A stretch of 23,609 bases of DNA. Source: a virus. The position numbers and the translations under genes were made by a program. A model generated the notes under the pieces. It saw only the letters and a program-made list of their open reading frames with translations. It did not search any database and had not been told where the DNA came from. Shown in pieces: positions 6,196-11,595 of the stretch. The DNA lies in the IMG/VR virus record IMGVR_UViG_3300044635_001006, positions 1 to 23,609 of that record, one strand, 5' to 3'. Each line of letters starts with the position of its first letter. The stretch's first letter is position 1.

Positions 6196-6502
6196 ATCGG
6201 TGCTCTTGGTAATGCTTTGCCATGTTTCGCGCGTCGTGCTGGTTGCTACAAGTGCTGAACAACTCCCAGCGGCCAGTTCCGTCAATGTCGATAAGCACGT
6301 CGCGGCCGCTGTCTTGGAATTGTGCCGAATGGTAGTTCAAAACCTTCCATTCCTGACGTACGTCGTCAAAGAGCTCTGTCCACGTTTGGCCCGCGATGCA
6401 ATCGGCTTCGCGGTCCGCTTGTGCAGCAGTCGTGTATTCGTCGGAATAAATAACGCTGTTGCTGTCTAGTCGGCTCGCAACTCGATAACGTCGCGGCTTC
6501 AT
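6194..6502 (-). CDS. Hypothetical protein
   Basis: 102 residues (MKPRRYRVASRLDSNSV...), mixed alpha/beta composition with WTELFDDVRQEW and DIDGTGRWELF. No family recognised. The ATGA overlap with the upstream gene at 6502 supports the start. It ends in the sequence that forms the hairpin region before the SSB-like gene. Confidence 0.7.
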   Translation of the reverse strand: MKPRRYRVASRLDSNSVIYSDEYTTAAQADREADCIAGQTWTELFDDVRQEWKVLNYHSAQFQDSGRDVLIDIDGTGRWELFSTCSNQHDARNMAKHYQEHR

Positions 6503-6699
6503 GGCTTTACCCTTCTCCTTTCCTCTTCAAATTGATCCCAAATCCAGTTAAACCTATCAACTGGCATTCTTTGCTTTCTTTTCATATCGGACGAAATCAT
6601 CGTCACCCATCCATCCAGCACTTTGACGACAAGCCAAGCCCCGTGCTTTCCTTCTGGCAAGCTACTGCCATGCAGTTCAGGAAACGGCCGATAATTCAT
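6499..6699 (-). CDS. Small hypothetical protein
   Basis: 66 residues, rich in Trp and basic residues (DMKRKQRMPVDRF, NWIWDQFEEERRRVKP). A beta-rich middle (AWLVVKVLDGWVTMISSD) suggests a compact small domain. Overlaps both neighbours by 4 bp (ATGA). Unknown function. Confidence 0.68.
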   Translation of the reverse strand: MNYRPFPELHGSSLPEGKHGAWLVVKVLDGWVTMISSDMKRKQRMPVDRFNWIWDQFEEERRRVKP

Positions 6700-6926
6700 T
6701 TTTTCACCCTCCTAGGATCTGTCGGCAACTTCCGCCGCGGTTCATAAACTTTTTCTAAATGGTTCATTGTTGCCAAAACCGACCTATACGCTGAGATTTC
6801 TTGCCAGCCTGACGACAAAATCATCTTGTGTATGTTTTCCCGCAAGCTATCCCACCGCCGCTCAAGCGGTGCCGTCGCTTCCTGCACTTTGTGCTTGATC
6901 AAGTTTTGCAATTGTTCGTCAGTCAC
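6696..6926 (-). CDS. Small helical hypothetical protein
   Basis: 76 residues, charged and predicted helical throughout (EQLQNLIKHKVQEA, RRWDSLRENIHKM). The C-terminus is basic (RRKLPTDPRRVKK), so nucleic-acid binding is possible. It overlaps the upstream gene by 8 bp and the downstream gene by 4 bp. No family recognised. Confidence 0.68.
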   Translation of the reverse strand: MTDEQLQNLIKHKVQEATAPLERRWDSLRENIHKMILSSGWQEISAYRSVLATMNHLEKVYEPRRKLPTDPRRVKK

Positions 6927-7185
6927 ATTTCACCTCGATTTTTTTAGCCTGCTGCTCGGCTTTCTCTGCGTAATTGACCAAAGACGCCGCAAGTTCCTTT
7001 GCCTCTAGCGGGGTCATGCAGACGCGGAAATCTGATACCGCGTCGACTCTGACAATCTTGTTCGAAATCATTCTTGACTTTGTTTCTGAAAAAACGACGA
7101 CAAGCTCGATTACGGTTTCGATGTCTTTTTCGTCTTCGGTAAATCCGTGTCGAATGTTGCGAGATGTGCCCTGTAGCCATTTCAT
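6919..7185 (-). CDS. Hypothetical protein
   Basis: 88 residues. A beta-rich core (IELVVVFSETKSRM, VRVDAVSDFRVCMT) is followed by a helix (LEAKELAASLVNYAEKAEQQ). The pattern of strands followed by an LEAKELAASL helix is common among small phage proteins of unknown function. ATGA overlap with the MazG-like gene supports the start and co-translation. Confidence 0.7.
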   Translation of the reverse strand: MKWLQGTSRNIRHGFTEDEKDIETVIELVVVFSETKSRMISNKIVRVDAVSDFRVCMTPLEAKELAASLVNYAEKAEQQAKKIEVKCD

Positions 7186-7505
7186 TCTGCCACCTCTTTG
7201 ACAAATTGCCCGTCGACCATCTTGCCCTTGCGGTCCTTGATTTCGTCATAAGCCGCTGACATGCAATGCCGCAAAGACAAATCAAGCTTTTCGCAAATGA
7301 CCGTCAACACGACGACCATATCGCCGATCGCGTCTTGAGTTTCTTTGCTGTCGTGTTTTGCGATCGCGTCGCGAAGCTCCTGCATTTCCTCGGCAAGCTT
7401 GTCTAGTTGCCCTTCGATTGTCGATCCGTCGACTAGGTTGCGGTCCGTCGCCCAGCCCCATATGGCGTCCTGCCATAGCTCAATTGAATCAAATTGCCTC
7501 ATCAT
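7182..7505 (-). CDS. MazG-like NTP pyrophosphohydrolase
   Basis: 107 residues. KLAEEMQEL (EExxE, residues 39-43) and DAIGD (58-62) followed by hydrophobic VVVLTVI form the metal-binding helices of the all-alpha NTP pyrophosphatase family. Such enzymes cleave NTPs or (p)ppGpp-like nucleotides to monophosphate plus pyrophosphate; phage versions may tune nucleotide pools. The ATG at 7505 (or 7502) has GAGG four to five bases upstream. A strong terminator lies directly upstream at 7517-7550, so this gene heads the next transcript or relies on read-through. Confidence 0.8.
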   Translation of the reverse strand: MMRQFDSIELWQDAIWGWATDRNLVDGSTIEGQLDKLAEEMQELRDAIAKHDSKETQDAIGDMVVVLTVICEKLDLSLRHCMSAAYDEIKDRKGKMVDGQFVKEVAE

Positions 7506-7516
7506 TTACCTCGTAT

Positions 7517-7550
7517 AAGAAAAACCCGGCGGGCGGATGGTCCCGCCGGG
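7517..7550 (-). terminator. Intrinsic terminator
   Basis: Minus strand CCCGGCGGG-accatccg-CCCGCCGGG (9-bp perfect stem, 7550-7525) followed by TTTTTCTT (7524-7517). It lies between the 32-residue membrane protein gene and the MazG-like gene. Confidence 0.88.
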
Positions 7551-7584
7551 ACGCCGCGACAACGAGCCGCAGCGGTGGTTGAAT

Positions 7585-7683
7585 CTACTGCCCCAACGCC
7601 TGCGGAACGTACCGCACAAGCGTAAAAAAAAACACGGCCAGCCAAAAACCGGCCACGATAAGAAAGTCTGCGTACTTCATCAT
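7585..7683 (-). CDS. 32-residue membrane protein
   Basis: Begins MMKYADFLIVAG and contains one hydrophobic segment (about residues 7-24) that includes FWLAVFFFTLV, flanked by a short acidic N-terminus and Arg-24/Tyr. The ATG at 7683 overlaps the acetyltransferase stop as ATGA, and a second in-frame ATG follows at once. The FFF codons lie in a run of nine T. A strong terminator begins about 35 bp after the stop, so it is the last gene of its transcript. Function unknown; too far from any lysis gene to call it a holin. Confidence 0.62.
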   Translation of the reverse strand: MMKYADFLIVAGFWLAVFFFTLVRYVPQALGQ

Positions 7684-8108
7684 GCTTCCACCTCGGATGC
7701 CTCAATTGAGTATGTAAACGATTTGTGCTTGCCGCCGTAAACCGCAACGCATCGAAAACCGCAAGCCCAAAGAAACTCAACTTGATCGATCGTCGATCCC
7801 GGTACGTGTGCGATGAGAAATTTCCGGTCCGCCCGCAGCCGCTGCCGACACCACGCCACCGCGGCCCGGCCGATGCCCTGGCCACGAAATGCCGGATCGA
7901 TTACCAGCCGCACGATTCTTGCGTCCCTGCTGCTCAGTTGCACGATCAGTAGCCCGACAGTGTGGCCGTCCAGGTCAATCGCCTTGCAATGCCTGCCCGA
8001 GACTGCGGTCAATTTTTTGAGGCCCATCGGCGTAATCGCGGCGAAGGATTCGTGTATCGCGCACAATCGCCGCAGGTCGTCGTTTGTTGCTGTTCTTATC
8101 TCGATCAC
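7680..8108 (-). CDS. GNAT-family N-acetyltransferase
   Basis: 142 residues. The acetyl-CoA-binding motif A is VRLVIDPAFRGQGIGRAAV, with RGQGIG at 75-80. A preceding beta strand (VGLLIVQLS) and a late FLWACGFRCV segment fit the GNAT fold. It transfers an acetyl group from acetyl-CoA to an unknown acceptor; phage GNATs may modify host proteins or small molecules. ATGA overlaps on both sides place it in one translationally coupled block with three small proteins. Confidence 0.85.
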   Translation of the reverse strand: MIEIRTATNDDLRRLCAIHESFAAITPMGLKKLTAVSGRHCKAIDLDGHTVGLLIVQLSSRDARIVRLVIDPAFRGQGIGRAAVAWCRQRLRADRKFLIAHVPGSTIDQVEFLWACGFRCVAVYGGKHKSFTYSIEASEVEA

Positions 8109-8296
8109 TTTTTACTCCGTCGAGCTTTAAGTTTTTTTGCTAGTAATTTCTTGCGATCGGCAAGTGGCATTGCTTCCGGCTGAATGACCGGAAGGTAAAC
8201 CTTTTTCGACCACGATAACTTTTGATGCGTCTCAATTTTTTTTGTACCGCGAATCGCCAGCATTGCCGACAACATCATTAAACCACGATCAATCAT
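8105..8296 (-). CDS. Small basic hypothetical protein
   Basis: 63 residues with a strongly basic C-terminus (DRKKLLAKKLKARRSKK). The N-terminal MIDRGLMMLSAMLAI may be a short hydrophobic helix. Overlaps both neighbours by 4 bp. No family recognised; binding to nucleic acid is possible from charge only. Confidence 0.66.
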   Translation of the reverse strand: MIDRGLMMLSAMLAIRGTKKIETHQKLSWSKKVYLPVIQPEAMPLADRKKLLAKKLKARRSKK

Positions 8297-8436
8297 GGCA
8301 AATCTCCTTGGTCGCTGTCGTGGTACTTAGCCGCGTCGCGGTTAGCCGCAATGGCGATGTAAATAATAAGCAACGCCAACACAATACCTTCGGCCGCTAA
8401 ACATGCCGCGAAGCCGATCCAAAAAAGTGCGTTCAC
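8293..8436 (-). CDS. 47-residue single-pass membrane protein
   Basis: The GTG start at 8436 overlaps the upstream stop as GTGA. One long hydrophobic segment (ALFWIGFAACLAAEG, then IVLALLIIYIAIA) is followed by a charged tail (NRDAAKYHDSDQGDLP), suggesting an N-out/C-in or reverse single span. ATGA overlap to the next gene. Unknown function. Confidence 0.65.
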   Translation of the reverse strand: MNALFWIGFAACLAAEGIVLALLIIYIAIAANRDAAKYHDSDQGDLP

Positions 8437-9044
8437 CTTGTCACCTCTACTTTTCGAAACTCGACAACCCAGACCCAGGGATTTGCGGCCCATGATTCGG
8501 GGCCGTTAATCGATTCCCAGAGTTCGTGAAACCAGTCGCAAGGATTTTGCCCGTAAGCGAGGTTTGAGTGCGGGCGCCCCTCGGCCATTGCGTCGCCGCG
8601 GCTGATGTCGTTCAAACGCTCAACGCAAACGGCGATAATTTCCAGCGTAATGCGGGACGCAATTCTCGGCATGTGGATTGACGGCTTCCACGGCCCGCCG
8701 ATGCCGTCGCTGATCGGCGTCAGGTCTCCGTAATCCGCACGGTAGATAAACCCGCCGCCGTATTTGCAATGAGTCTCCCGCACCCAAAGCCGGTCGCCGG
8801 GTTTGCCGTAGGGCACTCGCCAATACGTTCCGCGCTCGTCCTGGAATCCCCACCCTACTATCTGGTTGTCGTGGTTTTCGAGTTCGTAAGGCGCGCGTTT
8901 GCTTAACTGCCCACCGTGCAGTTCGTCGATCCAGTCGGGCGGTTGCGGCTTGATTATCCGCCGCGTCTGCGTCTTCCGTCCGTCGATAATCGCCCGGACC
9001 ATCGGGCCGGAAAACAAAATCGGCCGTTCTTTAGGTTCGCTCAT
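8433..9044 (-). CDS. ASCH-domain-like phage protein
   Basis: 203 residues. The N-terminal RPILFSGPMVRAI, DGRKTQTRRIIKP and the later GKPGDRLWVRET and SRITLEI are the marks of a widespread phage family with a PUA-like ASCH fold, expected to bind RNA or modified nucleobases. The C-terminal WFHELWESINGP, ANPWVWVVEFRKVE completes the family pattern. The ATG at 9044 is preferred over a GTG at 9056. Ends with a GTGA overlap into a membrane protein gene. Its role in infection is not known. Confidence 0.78.
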   Translation of the reverse strand: MSEPKERPILFSGPMVRAIIDGRKTQTRRIIKPQPPDWIDELHGGQLSKRAPYELENHDNQIVGWGFQDERGTYWRVPYGKPGDRLWVRETHCKYGGGFIYRADYGDLTPISDGIGGPWKPSIHMPRIASRITLEIIAVCVERLNDISRGDAMAEGRPHSNLAYGQNPCDWFHELWESINGPESWAANPWVWVVEFRKVEVTR

Positions 9045-9081
9045 TTCACCCACCAAAATTTTTTAGGCCAAGAGTCGGGAA

Positions 9082-9270
9082 TCATTTTGCCACCTCCACT
9101 TCGTCCAGTAAAAGCCGCACCGCACAACTAATCTCATCCGCCGCTTCGTCTAGCAAGGATCGCACCGCATTTTCAATCTGTCGCTCGTATGCTTCGCGGC
9201 AATCGTCGCAGACGTCGCGGCCGCCCGCGGTTGTGGTGGCCGCGTCGCGGCAGTAGTGGCAGTGGCTCAT
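9082..9270 (-). CDS. Small zinc-finger-like protein
   Basis: 62 residues. CHYC (4-7) and CDDC (about 21-24) make a treble-clef or ribbon-type zinc site. The rest is an acidic helix with two similar segments, RSLLDEAADE and RLLLDEVEV. The ATG overlaps the upstream stop as ATGA. No named family; a small DNA- or protein-binding adaptor is possible. Confidence 0.68.
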   Translation of the reverse strand: MSHCHYCRDAATTTAGGRDVCDDCREAYERQIENAVRSLLDEAADEISCAVRLLLDEVEVAK

Positions 9271-9446
9271 GCGGGCACCTTCTGAGCCTTGGCGACAAAT
9301 TTTTCAAACTGCTTGCGGCTGCAATAGTTAAAGACGACAACCGCTTGCCGCATGTGGTGATCTCGCATCTGTGCGTTATTTCGGCGGTCGTGCCAGATGT
9401 ATTCCATGACGTGATAGTCGATCATCTTTTTGTTTGTTGCGGCCAT
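9267..9446 (-). CDS. Small hypothetical protein (59 residues)
   Basis: Starts MAATNKKMIDYHVMEYIWHD, continues with His/Arg/Met-rich NNAQMRDHHMRQAV and ends FVAKAQKVPA. The ATG at 9446 has AGGA nine bases upstream, and the stop overlaps the next gene as ATGA, giving strong local support. No family recognised. A compact leader with two overlapping complementary stems lies directly upstream. Confidence 0.68.
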   Translation of the reverse strand: MAATNKKMIDYHVMEYIWHDRRNNAQMRDHHMRQAVVVFNYCSRKQFEKFVAKAQKVPA

Positions 9447-9470
9447 CGTTTTGTTCCTGTGTGTGTTGGA

Positions 9471-9499
9471 AATCCGGAGCCCATCCCGGATTAGGGCTC
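9471..9499 (-). promoter_or_regulatory. Leader with two mutually exclusive hairpins
   Basis: Minus strand GAGCCC (9499-9494), AATCCGG (9492-9486), GGGCTC (9482-9477), CCGGATT (9477-9471). The first pairs with the third (6 bp) and the second with the fourth (7 bp), interleaved, sharing one base, so only one stem can form fully. It stands 25 bp before the gene at 9446. Pairing is observed; switching is inference. Confidence 0.55.
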
Positions 9500-9508
9500 A
9501 TGGCTGGC

Positions 9509-9919
9509 CTAATTGCCCATCGACTCCCAGTGCGAAAGCGTGTCGCTGTCTAGGAGAAACGCATTCCCAACCTCCTCGTGCCTTCCGTTGCTGTTCACCT
9601 TGCGTCCGATCTGCTCACCCTTGGCGTTGACTCTCGCCTGTAGCAAGCAGACTCCTCCGTGAGCGGCGGGGTTGTAGTTCCTGCTCGATACGCTGCCGGT
9701 GAAGCCTACGGCAGCGATCGTCTCGAATTCGCTTGGTGGTTGCTCTTCCACAAACTTGCGAAGGCCCGTCATTGATCCGTCACGGGTGATCGTCGCCTGC
9801 ATCGGACCAGTGCTATGTGACATAAACTCAATCACAACACTTTCGGCTGCCTTGTCTTGTGCCATAAATTTAACGGCTGCTTGGTAGGCGTCATTGATGC
9901 TGCGTAGTTGGTTTTCCAT
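9509..9919 (-). CDS. Hypothetical protein
   Basis: 136 residues. Helical N-terminus (INDAYQAAVKFMAQD), beta-rich middle, and a Gly/Asn/Arg-rich C-terminus (NPAAHGGVCLLQARVN, RKVNSNGRHEEVGNAF). No family recognised. Its leader of about 25 bp (9920-9944) is nearly identical to that of the gene at 9997-10236, including a GAGAA Shine-Dalgarno-like stretch. Confidence 0.68.
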   Translation of the reverse strand: MENQLRSINDAYQAAVKFMAQDKAAESVVIEFMSHSTGPMQATITRDGSMTGLRKFVEEQPPSEFETIAAVGFTGSVSSRNYNPAAHGGVCLLQARVNAKGEQIGRKVNSNGRHEEVGNAFLLDSDTLSHWESMGN

Positions 9920-9944
9920 TTTGTTTCTCGCTTGCTGGGGTGTG
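9920..9944 (-). repeat. Leader repeat copy 1
   Basis: On the minus strand CACCCCAGCAAGCGAGAAAC followed by AAA and the ATG. It matches the leader at 10237-10261 except for about two substitutions and one inserted A. It contains the probable ribosome-binding GAGAA and may be a shared translational control site. Confidence 0.7.
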
Positions 9945-9949
9945 TCGTA

Positions 9950-9998
9950 AACCTAGACGCCTCGCGGCGTTTCGCCCTTCCGGGCTCGTCAGTAGGTT
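9950..9998 (-). other. Branched RNA structure with two GNRA-type loops
   Basis: Minus strand: AACCTA (9998-9993) pairs with TAGGTT (9955-9950). Inside lie two perfect hairpins, GCCC-GGAA-GGGC (9985-9974) and ACGCC-GCGA-GGCGT (9970-9957). Both loops fit GNRA. It overlaps the stop codon of the upstream gene and precedes the leader repeat. There is no poly-T, so it is not a classical terminator. Confidence 0.6.
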
Positions 9999-10236
9999 AG
10001 CGGGCGGCAAGCTTGATCGCTTGCGTAACGTTGTCACAGTAGACGCCTGCGGTGTAGTCGTGAACGATGTCGTCGCTATCGCAAGCGGCTCGAACGCGAA
10101 CGGTTTGAATCGTCTCTTCGCTTCCGGCGGTCAGTTCGATAACTCGAAAACCTTTCTTTGCCGAAATCCTTCGACCAACGGCAGTAACTTCAAATCCGGC
10201 CTTGACTAGCTTCTTAGTTGCGTTTGCGGTCGTCAT
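9997..10236 (-). CDS. Small hypothetical protein
   Basis: 79 residues: helical start (TTANATKKLVKAG), then beta strands (FEVTAVGRRISAKKGFRVIE) and VYCDNVTQAIKLAAR at the end. The compact alternating pattern suggests a small alpha/beta fold. No family recognised. The ATG at 10236 follows the second copy of the CAGCAAaCGAGAA leader. Confidence 0.68.
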   Translation of the reverse strand: MTTANATKKLVKAGFEVTAVGRRISAKKGFRVIELTAGSEETIQTVRVRAACDSDDIVHDYTAGVYCDNVTQAIKLAAR

Positions 10237-10261
10237 TTTTGCTTCTCGTTTGCTGGGGTGT
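10237..10261 (-). repeat. Leader repeat copy 2
   Basis: Minus strand CACCCCAGCAAACGAGAAGC then AAAA and the ATG; the partner of the copy at 9920-9944. The two genes behind these leaders encode unrelated proteins, so the shared leader was conserved or copied on its own. Confidence 0.7.
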
Positions 10262-10295
10262 TGTTATCGTTGTCCGACTCCAAGATCATAATCTT

Positions 10296-10333
10296 TGTAT
10301 CGACAAAATAAAAGCCCAACATGGCAATTATTT
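10296..10333 (-). repeat. Intergenic repeat, copy of the element at 13681-13716
   Basis: Minus strand AAATAATTGCC-atgtt-GGGCTTTTATTTTG then TCGATACA. The copy at 13716-13681 has AAATAATTGCCC-gatg-GGGCTATTTTTG then TATCGACA. Both have a short GCC/GGC hairpin followed by a T-rich run, a weak terminator-like design, in a gap between genes. Confidence 0.5.
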
Positions 10334-10343
10334 CCAGAATTAT

Positions 10344-10380
10344 TTTCGCCCCGTAAATTCGTTGGCGAAACTCACTTTCG
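10344..10380 (-). promoter_or_regulatory. Alternative hairpins at the end of the gene at 10372
   Basis: On the minus strand CGAAA (10380-10376) can pair with TTTCG, and the overlapping TTTCGCC (10370-10364) can instead pair with GGCGAAA (10350-10344, 7 bp). The two stems exclude each other. They overlap the stop codon of the DNA-binding-like gene. A switch is possible but unproven. Confidence 0.42.
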
Positions 10381-10563
10381 CGGCCGCCCAGGTCGCGAAT
10401 TAACAGCCGCCGCCGCTTTTGCCGCTTCGCTGCGGCTGATCAGGATAGCTTGCCCGGATCTCTCGCCAGCAATGCCGCAAGTGCGGAGGCCACGCCAAAG
10501 GGTTTTCGCGTGGAGGCCGAGTCGGCGAGCGTGGGCGGAGATTGATGCTTTAGTCGTTGCCAT
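10372..10563 (-). CDS. Small putative DNA-binding protein
   Basis: 63 residues. ISAHARRLGLHAKTLWRGLR resembles a helix-turn-helix, and the basic C-terminus ends in RPGRPRK, close to the GRP core of an AT hook. The ATG at 10563 overlaps the upstream gene by 14 bp; a TTG at 10608 in the same frame is unlikely. It could be a small regulator or nucleoid-like protein. Family not recognised. Confidence 0.6.
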   Translation of the reverse strand: MATTKASISAHARRLGLHAKTLWRGLRTCGIAGERSGQAILISRSEAAKAAAAVNSRPGRPRK

Positions 10564-10786
10564 GGTCTCGCGTCTCTTCGACTGCTTGCTGATAGTATCG
10601 CTCGGCAATCGCTGATCGTTCCGCGTTCGCCTGTTCGATCGCGGTTAGGCGGTCATGTAGCTCTTTGAGCCTTTCGGCTGCCCTAGTAACTACCAAAGCG
10701 GTTCCTGGTGCGCCAAACTGTTCAACAGATTTAGCGACTTTGCCTAGGACTCCAACAAGGTAATCGTCGTCGTTCCATTCGCTCAT
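10550..10786 (-). CDS. Small coiled-coil-like hypothetical protein
   Basis: 78 residues: MSEWNDDDYLVGV then a long helical stretch (AERLKELHDRLTAIEQANAE) with heptad-like Leu/Ile spacing, so it probably oligomerises. The ATG at 10786 has GAGG about nine bases upstream. It is the first gene after the tRNA-like RNA unit, 34 bp beyond its T5 run. Function unknown. Confidence 0.7.
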   Translation of the reverse strand: MSEWNDDDYLVGVLGKVAKSVEQFGAPGTALVVTRAAERLKELHDRLTAIEQANAERSAIAERYYQQAVEETRDHGND

Positions 10787-10819
10787 TTCACCGCCTCGAT
10801 TTGGCCATCTGCGACTGTT

Positions 10820-11003
10820 AAAAAGCCGCTGCCGAATCACACGGATGAACCCGATTTTTGCCGACGGGTCGTGCCCGTCGGTATAGGATTCGGCTAGCGG
10901 CATTGGATCGGCAGGAATCGAACCTGAAACGAACGTCAAGGCGTTGCCCGCGGGACGCGACCCTTTTATTTCGTGCGTGTAGCCACCACCACGCCGCCGA
11001 TCC
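10820..11003 (-). ncRNA. Candidate small RNA with a tRNA-like 5' domain and a terminator-like 3' domain
   Basis: The tRNA-like part, 11003-10905 (99 nt), has GGATCGG pairing with CCGATCC over 7 bp. It also has a D-like arm GCGTG/CACGC (10994-10975) and a T-like arm CAGG-TTCGATT-CCTG just before the 3' acceptor strand. The centre is odd: ACGAA (10974-10970) pairs with TTCGT (10933-10929) around 36 nt that contain another hairpin, and no normal anticodon loop appears. No CCA is encoded. Then GCCGCT-A-GCCGAAT (10901-10888) pairs with ATTCGGCAGCGGC (10837-10825), enclosing hairpin 10881-10861, followed by T5 (10824-10820). The coordinates are from inspection and the function is unknown. Confidence 0.6.
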
Positions 11004-11009
11004 GCAATC

Positions 11010-11037
11010 AGTCTAGCACAATCGCCCGGCGTGTCAA
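11010..11037 (-). promoter_or_regulatory. Strong sigma70-type promoter for the tRNA-like RNA
   Basis: Minus strand TTGACA (11037-11032), 16-bp spacer, TGC-TAGACT with -10 at 11015-11010 and an extended -10 TG. The next GGATCGG starts 7 bases after the -10, exactly where transcription should begin. This is the best promoter match in the window. Confidence 0.72.
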
Positions 11038-11061
11038 TTGTCCGGCCACCCGACACCATCG

Positions 11062-11292
11062 CTACCGCCGCTTGAGAAATAGAGCAATTTCAATCCCGAC
11101 CGCTACCGGTGCCACAAGCACCGCTGCGTGGGCTAAGAAAATCGGGAAGATAAGCGGCAGGAATCCAATCCAAGCACCGGCAGACGGGTCGTTGCTTGCG
11201 ATCGATTTAGCAATCGAAAAAGCGACAGACCCAACCGCAATCAAAAGCCATGCAATCGAGTAGGCTACAAACCGTGCTGAAAAATTCATCAT
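11062..11292 (-). CDS. Two-span small membrane protein
   Basis: 76 residues. Two hydrophobic segments (AYSIAWLLIAVGSVAFSI, about 9-27, and IGFLPLIFPIFLAHAAVLVA onward, about 42-68) are joined by a short polar loop (KSIASNDPSAGA) and end in LKRR, predicting a cytoplasmic C-terminus. The ATG at 11292 lies 6 bp from the upstream stop. Size and topology would suit a holin or superinfection protein, but no lysis genes are nearby, so function is open. Confidence 0.68.
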   Translation of the reverse strand: MMNFSARFVAYSIAWLLIAVGSVAFSIAKSIASNDPSAGAWIGFLPLIFPIFLAHAAVLVAPVAVGIEIALFLKRR

Positions 11293-11298
11293 GTTCCT

Positions 11299-11595
11299 TT
11301 AGTTGTCCGGCCACCGAACGCCCAACCGATCGAGCACGTCGGCAAGCTCTGTTGATGTTTGGTCGATCCACGCCTCGGCTGCGAAGTGGATCTCCGACAA
11401 TGCGTGTTGGCATTCGTGGATCAGCGTATCGAGCACTTGCTTTGCCGACTGATCGTATCGCACTAAGATTAGCCTACGATCCCAATAGCAGATTCCTAGA
11501 GCGTTCGGCAGCTTCCTTCGCGTCACAAATTCAATCCGCCATTCCCGGCCGCCGAGAGTGCAATCAATGGCCGGCGGCTTGCGTCGCTTTACCAT
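11299..11595 (-). CDS. Zinc metallopeptidase-like protein (HExxH)
   Basis: 98 residues with HECQH (60-64), the zincin signature, preceded by a helix (AKQVLDTLI) and a beta hairpin (ICYWDRRLILVRYD). This resembles a minimal SprT/WSS-type fold; a third zinc ligand might be E73 or a nearby His. Substrate unknown. It overlaps the phosphoesterase gene by 7 bp, suggesting co-expression. The motif could be structural in a degenerate protein. Confidence 0.68.
   Translation of the reverse strand: MVKRRKPPAIDCTLGGREWRIEFVTRRKLPNALGICYWDRRLILVRYDQSAKQVLDTLIHECQHALSEIHFAAEAWIDQTSTELADVLDRLGVRWPDN

Noticed and set aside
7502-7885. Minus-strand frame of 127 codons across the acetyltransferase end and terminator
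   Set aside because: It reads through the terminator hairpin in another frame and has no start context; the 32-codon membrane gene explains the gap better.
10905-10930. Phage attachment site formed from a tRNA 3' end
   Set aside because: The matching 5' acceptor strand, D-like arm and own promoter argue for a complete RNA gene, and no integrase is nearby.
10905-11003. Ordinary tRNA, including selenocysteine tRNA
   Set aside because: Acceptor, D-like and T-like arms are present, but no 5-bp anticodon stem with a 7-nt loop fits, no TCA anticodon is placed correctly, and no CCA is encoded.
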